Shown piece after piece: positions 19,069 to 26,665 of a DNA stretch of 64,000 nt; within the stretch, counting starts at the first letter, position 1, and every line of letters begins with the position of its first letter. The stretch is taken from NCBI RefSeq assembly GCF_006716565.1, contig NZ_VFPG01000001.1, positions 5,456,001 through 5,520,000 on the forward strand, given 5' to 3'. The position numbers and the translations under genes were made by a program. The notes under the pieces were generated by a model. It saw nothing but the letters and a program-made list of their open reading frames with translations, was not told the origin of the DNA and ran no database searches. This DNA is from Nocardia bhagyanarayanae. GTDB lineage: Bacteria > Actinomycetota > Actinomycetes > Mycobacteriales > Mycobacteriaceae.

Positions 19069-20181
19069 TCAGGGGCTTTGGGCCGGTTCTGTGGTGGCGC
19101 CGGGGCGGGTGGCGGCGAGCAATTCGTCGAGTTGGCGTTCGGCGCGTTCGGCGCGGGCCAGGGTTTGGGTGCGGGCGTCGTCCAGGGCGGCGATGCGTTG
19201 GGCGGCTTCGGCGCGGGCTTGTTCGAGGGAGGCGGCCGCTTCGGCGCGGTAGGCGGCGGCTTCGGCGGCGGCGGTGCGGCGCAGGTCGGTGAGTTCGGTT
19301 CGGGTCGCGTCGAGTTCGGCGCGCAGGCGGGTGAGTTCCTCGCGGGTCTCGGCGAGGGCTTGGGCGCGTTCGGCGGTGGCTTGTTCGGCGCGGTCGATGG
19401 CGCGGTCGGCATCGGCGGCGCGTTGCACGGCGAGGTCGCGCTCGGCGCTGGCCGCGGTGATCTGCTGGGCGGATTCCCTGCGCACCTGTTCGATCTCGGC
19501 GGCGGCTTTGCGCCGAGCCTTGTCCACGTCCTCGCTCGCCTGCTGACGTGCGCGTTCGACGTCGTCGGCGGCTTCGCGGCGCACCGCGCGGATCTCGGCC
19601 TCGGCTTCGGTGCGCGCGGTGAAGACGTCGTCGGCGGCCTGCTTGCTGACCCGCTCGACCTCGCGCAGCGCGTCGTCGCGCGCGGTATTCGCCTCGGCGA
19701 CCAGCGTTTCCGCTCGTTCGGCCGCAGCGGCGGCGTCGTCGGCGGCGGACTCCGCGATTCGTCGTGCCTCCTCGGCCTCGCGCCACGCCTGCTCGGCGGC
19801 GACCGTCGCGACCTCGGCCTCCGCGATGCGCCGGGCCGCGTCGGCTTGAACGGCCTGGATCTGCGCTTCGGCGATCGAGGGATCGGCCAGGGTGGAGAGC
19901 TCGACGACGGCCGCGTTGAGGTTGTTGCTCAATTGTTCGGCCAGGCCGCGGAACTGAGCGAGCAGCTCATCGGCCCGCGCCCGCGCCGCGGTCACCGGCC
20001 CCTGTGGCGTCACAGTGACGGAAGCGGCAGGTGTCTCCGATTCCTGTTGTAGCCGTTGCCTTTCCCGCCACGCGCGCCATCGAGTGTGGTCGGGGTGTTC
20101 GCAGTATTCCGACGGTCGCCCGGGGCCGCCGCCGCGCGTGATGGGCCGGGTGCATCCCGGATAGCTACAAGTGCTGGACAC
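19069..20181 (-). CDS. Zinc-finger plus long coiled-coil protein, KfrA-like
   Basis: 370 residues. The N-terminus has a Cys5-Cys10-Cys27-His32 cluster in a GRPSEYCEHPDHTRWRAWRER context, a probable small zinc ribbon or DNA-contacting module. From about residue 60 to 355 it is an almost uninterrupted Ala/Glu/Arg-rich heptad coiled coil, then a short tail. This resembles KfrA-type alpha-helical DNA-binding proteins of plasmids, or a chromosome-organising homologue; no enzyme motif is present. The GTG start has no Shine-Dalgarno, but TACGAT is six bases upstream (plus 20188-20193) with a possible TTGGAT -35, so a leaderless mRNA is likely. A CGTTTG-rich inverted repeat lies upstream and could be its binding site. 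Confidence 0.75.
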   Translation of the reverse strand: MSSTCSYPGCTRPITRGGGPGRPSEYCEHPDHTRWRAWRERQRLQQESETPAASVTVTPQGPVTAARARADELLAQFRGLAEQLSNNLNAAVVELSTLADPSIAEAQIQAVQADAARRIAEAEVATVAAEQAWREAEEARRIAESAADDAAAAAERAETLVAEANTARDDALREVERVSKQAADDVFTARTEAEAEIRAVRREAADDVERARQQASEDVDKARRKAAAEIEQVRRESAQQITAASAERDLAVQRAADADRAIDRAEQATAERAQALAETREELTRLRAELDATRTELTDLRRTAAAEAAAYRAEAAASLEQARAEAAQRIAALDDARTQTLARAERAERQLDELLAATRPGATTEPAQSP

Positions 20182-20569
20182 CGGAGAATCGTAGCGTTGT
20201 TTTCGTCGAATCCAACGTATTCACACGAAACGAAATCCATGTCGGCACAGAGGAACCCAACGGCCGGACGCCACGGTCTGACCGCCGATAAGTGAACATT
20301 ATCGGTGGTCAGGATCTGAGACTTCCCCGCATACGGCCCGATTCGATTCGTTTACGTTTGGTCGCATCAAACGAAACGCAATGCTTACGAAAAGCCTTGA
20401 AAACTAGGACCGCTGGCACATCCGTACCACTCCCGCTCCGGACGAGCCGGAAATCAGGCTGCTGGATGTCCTGTCTCAGTGAAGCTGGCCAAGTCTCAGT
20501 CGATCGGGCCAGCGGGACTGTGTATCCGGCCAATGTCTCAACATTTCTGGCCAATTTCCTGAACGCGGA
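20182..20569. other. Non-coding region with CGTTT/AAACG repeats
   Basis: Unusually AT-rich for the window and without a credible gene. It carries the promoter of the KfrA-like gene and several copies of ACGAAACG-like words. The repeated motif next to a coiled-coil DNA-binding-type gene suggests autoregulation or a partition-like site. Confidence 0.45.
20349..20378. repeat. Imperfect inverted repeat CGTTTACGTTTG / CAAACGAAACG
   Basis: CGTTTACGTTTG at 20349-20360, spacer GTCGCAT, then CAAACGAAACG at 20368-20378. The arms are complementary apart from one missing base. Related words occur near 20228-20240. It is a candidate operator for the KfrA-like protein. Confidence 0.45.
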
Positions 20570-20780
20570 GGTCGGTGAGGTTCGGCGTTGGTTGGCGAGT
20601 ACGGCGGCGGTCGCGTTCGAGCGGGTGGCTCCGATCCCGTCGCATCAGGGCCAGCGCAACTAGTTCGGGCCTGTCCTGGTCGGCGACCCTCGGTGCGCGT
20701 GCGGAGTTCGCGTCGTGGCTCGAGCGGGACGAGGCGATGTGGCGCTGGGAATTCGACCCGGAGGTGGTCGACCCGCGACT
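20570..20780 (+). pseudogene. TnsA-like transposase endonuclease remnant, frameshifted
   Basis: Two overlapping + strand frames together resemble the N-terminal part of actinobacterial TnsA-like heteromeric transposase nucleases. The first gives EVRRWLAST, then FERVAPIPSHQGQRN up to a stop at 20663. After a frame change near 20655 the second gives SGLSWSATLGARAEFASWLERD and WEFDPEVVDPR, containing the acidic pattern of the family. The rest of the gene is missing; the HAD-type gene follows on the other strand. Assignment is by remembered family pattern, so moderate confidence. Confidence 0.5.
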
Positions 20781-20783
20781 CGA

Positions 20784-21305
20784 TTATCGGTCCGCGGAGG
20801 CGTCAATCCACGCGGTGAGGGCGGCGAAATCGTTGTGTTGCAGTCCTATCCGAGGATCAACGCGATGCAGAAGAGCTCGACCACCGTGATGCACCGACAC
20901 CCACTCGCGGTCCCCGTCACCGATCTCGTCGTCGATCCATATGAACGATCGCCCCGCCGCCCATTCGATCAATGCTCGGGTCTTCCAATGCAGCCCGAAC
21001 CATTCGTCGACGCGATCGTCCGACCGCTCCGGCCAATCCACCACCGCCAGCGTCGGCAAGCCCAGCGCCGGACCCACCGAACGGTTGGCCTCATACATCC
21101 AGGTAGTCGCCCACACCAGCTCGCATGGAAGGCTCGACAGCAGCGGCCCGAGTTCGGGATCGAGACGCGTCAGAAGCGGATTGGTTCCGTCCTGCCGCGC
21201 GGAAGGGGTCGATGAATCCGACTCATGCCCGGGTGTTCCGCCGAACGGGATCAACGGTCCATCGACGTCGAGGAATAGCAGGGGGCGACGCAGCCTATCC
21301 ATCAC
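20784..21305 (-). CDS. HAD-like domain protein
   Basis: About 173 residues. The N-terminal LLFLDVDGPLIPFGG carries the DxDG-type motif I of haloacid-dehalogenase-like hydrolases, and FIWIDDEIGDGDREW near residue 120 has the acidic motif IV. The middle (LLSSLPCELVWATTWMYEANRSVGP) resembles HAD proteins of unknown substrate common in actinobacteria. The GTG at 21305 fits a leaderless start, with TAGCCT six bases upstream (plus 21312-21317); an ATG at 21308 lies directly before it. No neighbour suggests a pathway. Confidence 0.8.
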   Translation of the reverse strand: MMDRLRRPLLFLDVDGPLIPFGGTPGHESDSSTPSARQDGTNPLLTRLDPELGPLLSSLPCELVWATTWMYEANRSVGPALGLPTLAVVDWPERSDDRVDEWFGLHWKTRALIEWAAGRSFIWIDDEIGDGDREWVSVHHGGRALLHRVDPRIGLQHNDFAALTAWIDASADR

Positions 21306-21381
21306 CATCGCAGGCTAGGCCTAGGACTTCACCGATGGACGATCGAGCTTCGCGCGAACCTCCGCGTTGGCCAGATCTTGC

Positions 21382-22407
21382 TCAGAGGGTGAGCAGGGTT
21401 TTGATCGCGCGGCGTTGGTCCATGGCCTGGTAGCCTTCGGCGGCCTCGGCCAGGGGAAGGGTGAGGTCGAAGACCTTGCCCGGGTCGATCTTTCGGTCCC
21501 AGATGAGGTCGATCAGTTCGGGCAGGAACCTGCGGACCGGCGCGGGACCACCGTGCAGATGAACTTCGGCGAAGAACAGTTCGTCGGCGGGCAGGGCGAC
21601 ACCTTCGTGAGCCACGCCGACGTAGCCGATGTGCCCGCCGGGGCGGGTGGATCTGATGGCCTGCATCAGCGATTCCTGAGTGCCGACGGCTTCGATCACG
21701 CTGTGCGCGCCGAGACCGTTGGTGAGCTCCTGGATCGCGGCCACGCCTTCGTCGCCGCGGGTTTCGACGATGTCGGTGGCGCCGAACTCCCGTGCCAGAG
21801 CCTGGCGGTCGGCGTGGCGGGACATGGCGATGATCCGCTCGGCGCCGAGTTGCTTCGCGGCGAGCACACCCATCAGTCCGACGGCGCCGTCACCGACGAC
21901 GGCGACGGTCTTGCCGGGGCCGACCTCGGCGGCGACCGCGGCGAACCAGCCGGTGCCCAGCACATCGGACGCCGCGAGCAGCGAAGGAACAAGCTCGGGG
22001 GCGGGCCGACCCGGCGTGGGAACGAGGGTTCCGTCGGCATACGGGATGCGAGCCCTCTCGGCCTGGGTGCCGATCGCCGCGGCCACGAAGGAGCCGCGCA
22101 CACAACGCGATTGGTAGCCGGCGCGGCAGATCTCGCAGGCGTTGTCGGAGATGCAGAACGATCCGACGACGAAGTCATCGACCTTCAAGGTCTGCACCGC
22201 GTCGCCGATCTCCTCCACGACGCCGACGTACTCGTGCCCCATGAAGGTGTGGTCGACGGGCTCGACACCGCGATAGGGCCACAGGTCCGATCCGCAGATA
22301 CAGGTGGTGGTGATCCGGATGATCGCGTCGGTCGGTTCGATGATCTTCGGAGCTTCCCGGTCGACGACGCGGACGTCGCCGGGGCCGTACATCACTACTC
22401 CGCGCAT
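21382..22407 (-). CDS. Zinc-dependent alcohol dehydrogenase family protein
   Basis: Medium-chain dehydrogenase/reductase of 341 residues. The catalytic zinc site is visible as Cys in TCICGSDLW and His-Glu in GHEYVG; a cysteine cluster near residues 85-105 (CISDNACEICRAGYQSRC) is the structural zinc lobe. The NAD(P) fold follows (VAVVGDGAVGLMGVLAA). The start at 22407 has AAGGAG seven bases upstream. Just upstream on the same strand lies the C-terminal scrap of an SDR gene, so this may be the surviving member of a former operon. Substrate unknown. Confidence 0.9.
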   Translation of the reverse strand: MRGVVMYGPGDVRVVDREAPKIIEPTDAIIRITTTCICGSDLWPYRGVEPVDHTFMGHEYVGVVEEIGDAVQTLKVDDFVVGSFCISDNACEICRAGYQSRCVRGSFVAAAIGTQAERARIPYADGTLVPTPGRPAPELVPSLLAASDVLGTGWFAAVAAEVGPGKTVAVVGDGAVGLMGVLAAKQLGAERIIAMSRHADRQALAREFGATDIVETRGDEGVAAIQELTNGLGAHSVIEAVGTQESLMQAIRSTRPGGHIGYVGVAHEGVALPADELFFAEVHLHGGPAPVRRFLPELIDLIWDRKIDPGKVFDLTLPLAEAAEGYQAMDQRRAIKTLLTL

Positions 22408-22431
22408 GAGGGTTCTCCTTCGGAAGGGTGG

Positions 22432-22480
22432 TCAGCGGCGGGTGTAGCCACCGTCGACGGGTAAGGCGACGCCGTTGGGC
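22432..22480 (-). pseudogene. C-terminal remnant of an SDR dehydrogenase
   Basis: The minus strand reads PNGVALPVDGGYTRR followed by TGA at 22432-22434. This is the characteristic C-terminus of short-chain dehydrogenases (the VDGGY motif). Only about 15 codons remain; upstream the sequence joins a remnant on the opposite strand. It lies 24 bases from the alcohol dehydrogenase start, as an upstream operon partner would. Confidence 0.6.
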
Positions 22481-22503
22481 TACCTGTCTACGACGCCGCT
22501 AAA

Positions 22504-22631
22504 CGCCGGGTCCCCGGCCTGCGCCGCCAGGCGGTCGCGACCTTGGCCGGGCTTCGGTCGGCTACTACAGCCAGATCGAACCGCGGCAAGTCGACGGAAT
22601 CTCCGAATCGGTGCTCGACACGAGACCCTGA
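22504..22631 (+). pseudogene. Frameshifted XRE/MmyB-like helix-turn-helix remnant
   Basis: The + strand encodes RRVPGLRRQAVATLAG in one frame and, after a one-base shift near 22550, SVGYYSQIEPRQVDGISESVLD in another, ending at TGA 22629-22631. Together they match the helix-turn-helix of XRE/MmyB-like regulators, as in the intact gene at 6871-7716. The ligand-binding domain is absent. It is divergent to the SDR remnant, so the former layout was probably regulator and dehydrogenases facing away from each other. Confidence 0.65.
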
Positions 22632-22708
22632 CGCGGGTCTGTAGGAATTCGGTTGCTCTACCGGGCAGCGGCGTGCGACAGTCCGAGCCAGGAAAGGGGG
22701 AACTCCGA

Positions 22709-24208
22709 GTGACTGTCGACCCTCTGGTCCGCACGGCGGCCGGAGTCGTACGTGGCAGGTGGGAGGGTGACGTCGCGGTCTTCCGCGGTATCCCCTACGC
22801 CGAACCACCATTCGGCCCGCGGCGGTTCGCCGCACCCGTCGAAGCACAACGCTGGGACGGCATTCGTGACGCGGTGGCGTTCGGTCCGCCAGTTCCCCAA
22901 GCGACGAACAGAAGTTCGGTGATGTCGTCGGTGTGCGACCGCACCGATGACGGTTCCGACGACTGCTTGACTCTCAATGTCTGGTCCCCGGATCCCGGTT
23001 TCGCGCATCTACCGGTGATGGTGTGGATTCAGGGCGGCACGTACCTGGAGAACAACTGCGCCAACCCGCACTACGACGGTGCGAAGCTCGCCGCGTCCGG
23101 TGTGGTGATGGTGAGCATGAACTACCGCGTCGGTGTGGAAGGTTTCGCCCACATCGCCGGGGCCCCGGGCAACCGGGGCATTCTCGACCAGATCGCCGCG
23201 CTGCGGTGGGTCCGGGACAATATCGCCGCGTTCGGCGGCGATCCGGACAACGTCACCGTCTTCGGCCAGTCCGCCGGTGGAGCGTGTATCGCCGCGCTGC
23301 TCGTCATGCCGTCGGCGGCCGGACTGTTTCGCCGTGCGATCAGTCAGAGCATGCCGGGCACCTACTTCTCCGAACGGCTCGCCGCCGCGATCTCCACGAC
23401 GATCGCCGGGGAGCTGGGCGCCAAGGCCACCGTCGACGAGCTGGCCCGAACCCCGCCGCGCGCACTGACCGACGCGACGGAGGCGGTGATCGCGAAGATG
23501 CCGGAGTTAGTCGAATCTTGGGGACCCATGGCGCTGACACCGACGCCGTTCTCCCCCGTCGTCGACGGCGTCCTGCTCCCGGAAGCGCCGTGGCGCGCAC
23601 TAGCCCGCGGCGCGGCGCGCGATGTCGACCTGCTCGTGGGACACACCCGTGACGAATACCGGCTCTACACTTCCCGTCCCGGCGGCGCGCCCACCGATGC
23701 GCGAACGACCGCGGCATTCGACCACCTCGCGCCCACCGACTACCGCACCGCCTACCCGGATGCCACCCCGAGCGAACGGTACGAACTCCTCAACGCCGAT
23801 TGGCTGTTTCGGATGCCCAGCCTGCACCTCGCCGACGCCGCCCACGCCGGCGGCGGACCCGTGTGGCTCTACGAGCTCCGCTGGAGCTTCAACCGGGAAC
23901 AGGGCGCCTCGCATTGCCTGGATTTCCTGCTCGTCTTCGGCACCCTCGGCGCGGACGAGGTACGCGCCCACCGCTCCGCCCACCCGAACGCCGCGAACGA
24001 GATCACCCACGTCTCCGCGGACATGCGCATCGACTGGGTGAACTTCGCGGCCACGGGCACGCCCGGTTGGACGCCCTACGATCCGCGGACGCGAACCACC
24101 CGCGTCTACGACGCCACACCGACGACTCGGCCGTACCCCGAGGAACGCTCCCGCCGCATCTGGTCCGCCCACGAGTTCGACACCCTGGACCTGCTTCGCA
24201 CCGAGTAA
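22709..24208 (+). CDS. Carboxylesterase/lipase family protein (type B)
   Basis: Alpha/beta hydrolase of 499 residues. The nucleophile is Ser188 in FGQSAGG, the oxyanion motif is VMVWIQGGTY, and the N-terminal signature VFRGIPYAEPPFGPRRF with DCLTLNVW is typical of type B carboxylesterases. An acidic residue (ELVE region or DEYRLY) and a histidine (GASHCLDFLLVF) supply the rest of the triad. No signal peptide is present, so it is cytoplasmic. The GTG start at 22709 follows AAGGGGG; the in-frame extension upstream covers the XRE remnant and is not used. Confidence 0.92.
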   Translation: MTVDPLVRTAAGVVRGRWEGDVAVFRGIPYAEPPFGPRRFAAPVEAQRWDGIRDAVAFGPPVPQATNRSSVMSSVCDRTDDGSDDCLTLNVWSPDPGFAHLPVMVWIQGGTYLENNCANPHYDGAKLAASGVVMVSMNYRVGVEGFAHIAGAPGNRGILDQIAALRWVRDNIAAFGGDPDNVTVFGQSAGGACIAALLVMPSAAGLFRRAISQSMPGTYFSERLAAAISTTIAGELGAKATVDELARTPPRALTDATEAVIAKMPELVESWGPMALTPTPFSPVVDGVLLPEAPWRALARGAARDVDLLVGHTRDEYRLYTSRPGGAPTDARTTAAFDHLAPTDYRTAYPDATPSERYELLNADWLFRMPSLHLADAAHAGGGPVWLYELRWSFNREQGASHCLDFLLVFGTLGADEVRAHRSAHPNAANEITHVSADMRIDWVNFAATGTPGWTPYDPRTRTTRVYDATPTTRPYPEERSRRIWSAHEFDTLDLLRTE

Positions 24209-24270
24209 CCGGTCGGCCCACAGCTCGGCCGCCGCGACATCGAATACCGCCGCCCGGATCGCACGATCCG

Positions 24271-24738
24271 TCAGGGTTCGAGATCGACCACGCCTTTGCC
24301 GCTCGCGATATCGAGCGGCACCGAGACCTGGTCGTGCGCGATCAACCAGGTGCCGTCGATCCTGCGCATGCCGTAGGTGACCCGGACCCACATACCGCTC
24401 GTCGCCGCCCCGTTCTTCAGCGTGCCGCTGAGACGAGCGAAGGCGTGGCCGAATGCCACATCACCACCCACGGTGAACGTCAGGTCGCGAACCTCATAGG
24501 TCACAGTCTCGAAGATCGAGAACACCCTCACCCAGTTCTCGAGTTTCGCCGCTATCCCGACATGCTGGAGTGGCGGCTCGACATCGAAGGACACGACGTC
24601 GCTTGTGTAGAGCCGCTTCAAGGCCTCGAGATCCTTGGCTCGCAGTCCTTCGACCGCCTTGTCGATCTGCCGGCGGAGCTCGGCTTCATCGGCCTGGATG
24701 CGGTCCGCGTGTGACTGGAGGTCGTTGGATGGCGTCAT
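24271..24738 (-). CDS. SnoaL-like / ketosteroid isomerase-fold protein
   Basis: 155-residue protein of the NTF2/SnoaL fold (helix VEGLRAKDLEALKRLYTSDVVSFDV, then FSIFETVTYEVRDLTF and VTYGMRRIDGTWLIAHDQVSVP). Such proteins act as isomerases, hydrolases or ligand sensors; the activity here is unknown. The start at 24738 (MTPSND) is chosen over 24771 because it has GAGGAAG six bases upstream and because the predicted ECF41-like promoter leaves no room for the earlier one. It is divergent from the second ECF41 sigma gene, whose own C-terminal domain has the same fold. Confidence 0.85.
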   Translation of the reverse strand: MTPSNDLQSHADRIQADEAELRRQIDKAVEGLRAKDLEALKRLYTSDVVSFDVEPPLQHVGIAAKLENWVRVFSIFETVTYEVRDLTFTVGGDVAFGHAFARLSGTLKNGAATSGMWVRVTYGMRRIDGTWLIAHDQVSVPLDIASGKGVVDLEP

Positions 24739-24785
24739 GACCGGCTTCCTCACTCCTGGTTTGCTGAACATGCTTACGACCTTTC

Positions 24786-24812
24786 GACGCCACAGCCGTC
24801 CGGAATGTCAGG
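24786..24812 (-). promoter_or_regulatory. Predicted ECF41-type promoter of the SnoaL-like gene
   Basis: Minus strand CCTGACA (plus 24806-24812), 16 bases, CGTC (24786-24789), ending 47 bases before the chosen start. It has the same spacing and -10 core as the two sigma gene promoters; four of seven -35 bases match TGTCACA and six of seven match CCTCACA of the divergent promoter. Confidence 0.5.
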
Positions 24813-24850
24813 CCGCCCGCCCACCAACCCTCGTCCAGACGCTTCGCATC

Positions 24851-24877
24851 CCTCACATTTCGAGTCGCTGATTCGTC
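24851..24877 (+). promoter_or_regulatory. Predicted ECF41-type promoter of the second sigma factor gene
   Basis: CCTCACA (24851-24857), exactly 16 bases, CGTC (24874-24877), 36 bases before the sigma factor ATG. Five of seven -35 bases match the ECF41 consensus, and spacing and -10 core match exactly. Confidence 0.65.
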
Positions 24878-24913
24878 TATCTCGGTGAGAGAGACGGACC
24901 GAAGGAGCCGACC

Positions 24914-25804
24914 ATGACCGACCCGCATCTACCCGCGGTGATCAGTGAACGCCGTCAGCTGATCAATGTCGCCTACCGACTGCTCGGCTCGCTGGCCGAG
25001 GCCGAGGATGTGGTGCAGGAGACCTACGCGCGCTGGTACGCGCTGTCCGAGCGGCAGCGGCAGGAGGTGGCGGCGCCCGGCGCGTGGTTGACGACGGTCG
25101 CCAGCCGGATCTGTCTCGATCTGCTCGGCTCGGCGCGCGCCAGGCGGGAACAGTACGTGGGCGAATGGATTCCGGAGCCGATACCCGGGCGGTCCGAATG
25201 GCTCGATGGTCTCGCCCCCGACGATCCCGCCGACCGGGTCACTCTCGACGAGTCGATCAGCATGGCCTTTCTCGTCGTGCTGGATTCCATGACGCCTGCC
25301 GAACGGGTGGCGTTCGTCCTGCACGACGTGTTCCGCTACTCCTTCGCCGAGGTCGCCGAGGTCGTCGGACGCACCCCCGGGGCTTGCCGCCAGCTCGCCT
25401 CCTCCGCCCGCCGCCGCATCCGCACATCGCAGGGCCCGTCGGCAGCCCAGCGCGCCGAGGTGGTCAGGGACTTCAAACGGGCCTGGGAGACAAGAGACAT
25501 CGAGGCGCTGATCGGCCTGCTCGATCCACGGGCGACCGCGACGGCCGACAGCGGCGGCCTGGCGCTGGCCTTCCGCGACCCGATCATCGGCGGCGAGCAG
25601 ATCGCTCACGCCTGGATGGCGATCGCCGCCCACGGCCCCGCGGTAACCCTGCTGGAGCGCACGGTGAACGGCCAGCCCGGTCTGGTCGCCCAGCTCGACG
25701 ACACCATCGTCTCGGTCTACGCCTTCGACATCGCCGACGGCCGGATCACTCGCATCTGGGCGATCCGGAATCCGGAGAAACTGCGGCCATGGACGGCAGG
25801 CTGA
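24914..25804 (+). CDS. Second ECF41-family sigma factor with SnoaL-like C-terminal domain
   Basis: 296 residues. Sigma region 2 lies at about 10-80 (INVAYRLLGSLAEAEDVVQETYARW) and region 4 at about 110-165 (MTPAERVAFVLHDVFRYSFAEVAEVVG). The linker QYVGEWIPEPI follows the ECF41 pattern. The fused SnoaL-like domain keeps a shortened DSGG in place of DGGG and an NPEKL motif at residue 286, close to the canonical NPDKL. The ATG follows AAGGAG. It is only a distant paralogue of the sigma factor at 5887. The divergent SnoaL-like gene shares the promoter pattern and is the likely target. Confidence 0.93.
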   Translation: MTDPHLPAVISERRQLINVAYRLLGSLAEAEDVVQETYARWYALSERQRQEVAAPGAWLTTVASRICLDLLGSARARREQYVGEWIPEPIPGRSEWLDGLAPDDPADRVTLDESISMAFLVVLDSMTPAERVAFVLHDVFRYSFAEVAEVVGRTPGACRQLASSARRRIRTSQGPSAAQRAEVVRDFKRAWETRDIEALIGLLDPRATATADSGGLALAFRDPIIGGEQIAHAWMAIAAHGPAVTLLERTVNGQPGLVAQLDDTIVSVYAFDIADGRITRIWAIRNPEKLRPWTAG

Positions 25805-25817
25805 GTCGGGACAGATC

Positions 25818-26561
25818 TCAAATTGCGGCGTCGAGGATGGAGACGATCGCGGACTGCCCGAGCCGGCGCGCGTTGTCCAGGGCGGTGCGGCCGGATGCGT
25901 CGCGAATCTCGGGATCGGCGCCCGCGTCGAGCAGAGCGGTTACGACATGCTGGTATCGCTCGGATCCGTCTCCGTAGACGATCGCTTCGTGCAGGGCGGT
26001 CCAGCCCGGCTCGTTGACGTGGTCGATGTCGACGCCCGCCTCGATCAACAGCCGCACGGTGCTGAGGTAGCCGTGTTCGCTGGCCGGGATGAGCGCGGTG
26101 CCCCCGTAGCGGTTCACGCTGCGCACGTCGGCGCCGTTGCGCAGTGTCAGCTCGAGGATGTCGTCGAGGCCTTCGGCGCCCGCGTAGAGGTAGGCCGAAT
26201 CCTGCATGTCGTCCTTGGCGTTCACGTCGGCGCCGGCCTCGATCAAGGCCCGCGCCGCGTGGGACGCGCGGTTCTTCGTCGCGGCGACGAGCGGGGTGCG
26301 ATCGCGGTCGCCACGGAACTCGATGTCGGCGCCGCGGGCGATGAGCTCGCGCACCTTCTCGGCGTCGTCGGCGGCGGCCGCGTGCATCAGCTGCGCTCCG
26401 AGCGCCGGGTCGCGCGGCGAGCGGACCGGTGACGACTCCGGGACGGAGGTTTCGACCGAGGGCTGCGCGGTCTGTGCACCGGGTGGTTCGGCGGTGCACC
26501 CGGCGATCGCGAGAGGTAGCGCGGCCGCGGCCAGCGCGATTCGGAAGGGTCGGTGGATCAC
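25818..26561 (-). CDS. Ankyrin-repeat lipoprotein
   Basis: 247 residues from a GTG at 26561 with AGGAG six bases upstream. A hydrophobic signal segment ends in the lipobox LAIAGC, so it is an exported lipoprotein. After a Pro/Ser-rich linker it carries about five ankyrin repeats from residue 60 onward (LMHAAAADDAEKVRELIARGADI, TPLVAATKNRASHAARALIEAGADV, TALHEAIVYGDG and TALDNARRLG). Such repeats bind proteins; actinobacterial homologues sometimes sit beside catalases or permeases, but not here. It is convergent with the sigma gene and divergent from LysR. Confidence 0.88.
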   Translation of the reverse strand: MIHRPFRIALAAAALPLAIAGCTAEPPGAQTAQPSVETSVPESSPVRSPRDPALGAQLMHAAAADDAEKVRELIARGADIEFRGDRDRTPLVAATKNRASHAARALIEAGADVNAKDDMQDSAYLYAGAEGLDDILELTLRNGADVRSVNRYGGTALIPASEHGYLSTVRLLIEAGVDIDHVNEPGWTALHEAIVYGDGSERYQHVVTALLDAGADPEIRDASGRTALDNARRLGQSAIVSILDAAI

Positions 26562-26641
26562 TGAGAACTCCTGCCTGAGGTGGTGTTTCCACCATGCCCA
26601 GCGATCGCGATAACGCCCAAGACACAACTCCCATGGCACTG

Positions 26642-26656
26642 ATAGATGGCATCTAT
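26642..26656. promoter_or_regulatory. LysR-type operator ATAGATG-G-CATCTAT
   Basis: Perfect 7-bp arms around one central base, fitting the T-N11-A / ATAG-N7-CTAT pattern of LysR-family sites. It overlaps the predicted -10 (TATAGT, 26654-26659) of the LysR gene whose ATG follows six bases later, so it fits autorepression. The divergent ankyrin lipoprotein gene lies on the other side. Confidence 0.6.
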
Positions 26657-26665
26657 AGTTCGTCC

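Noticed and set aside
24255..24270. CGGATCG-CA-CGATCCG hairpin between esterase and SnoaL-like genes as terminator
   Set aside because: Arms are short, the loop is two bases and there is no T-run; too weak to call.
24739..24771. Earlier ATG for the SnoaL-like gene
   Set aside because: Lies only 14 bases from the predicted -10, whereas the ATG at 24738 has a better ribosome-binding site and leader length.
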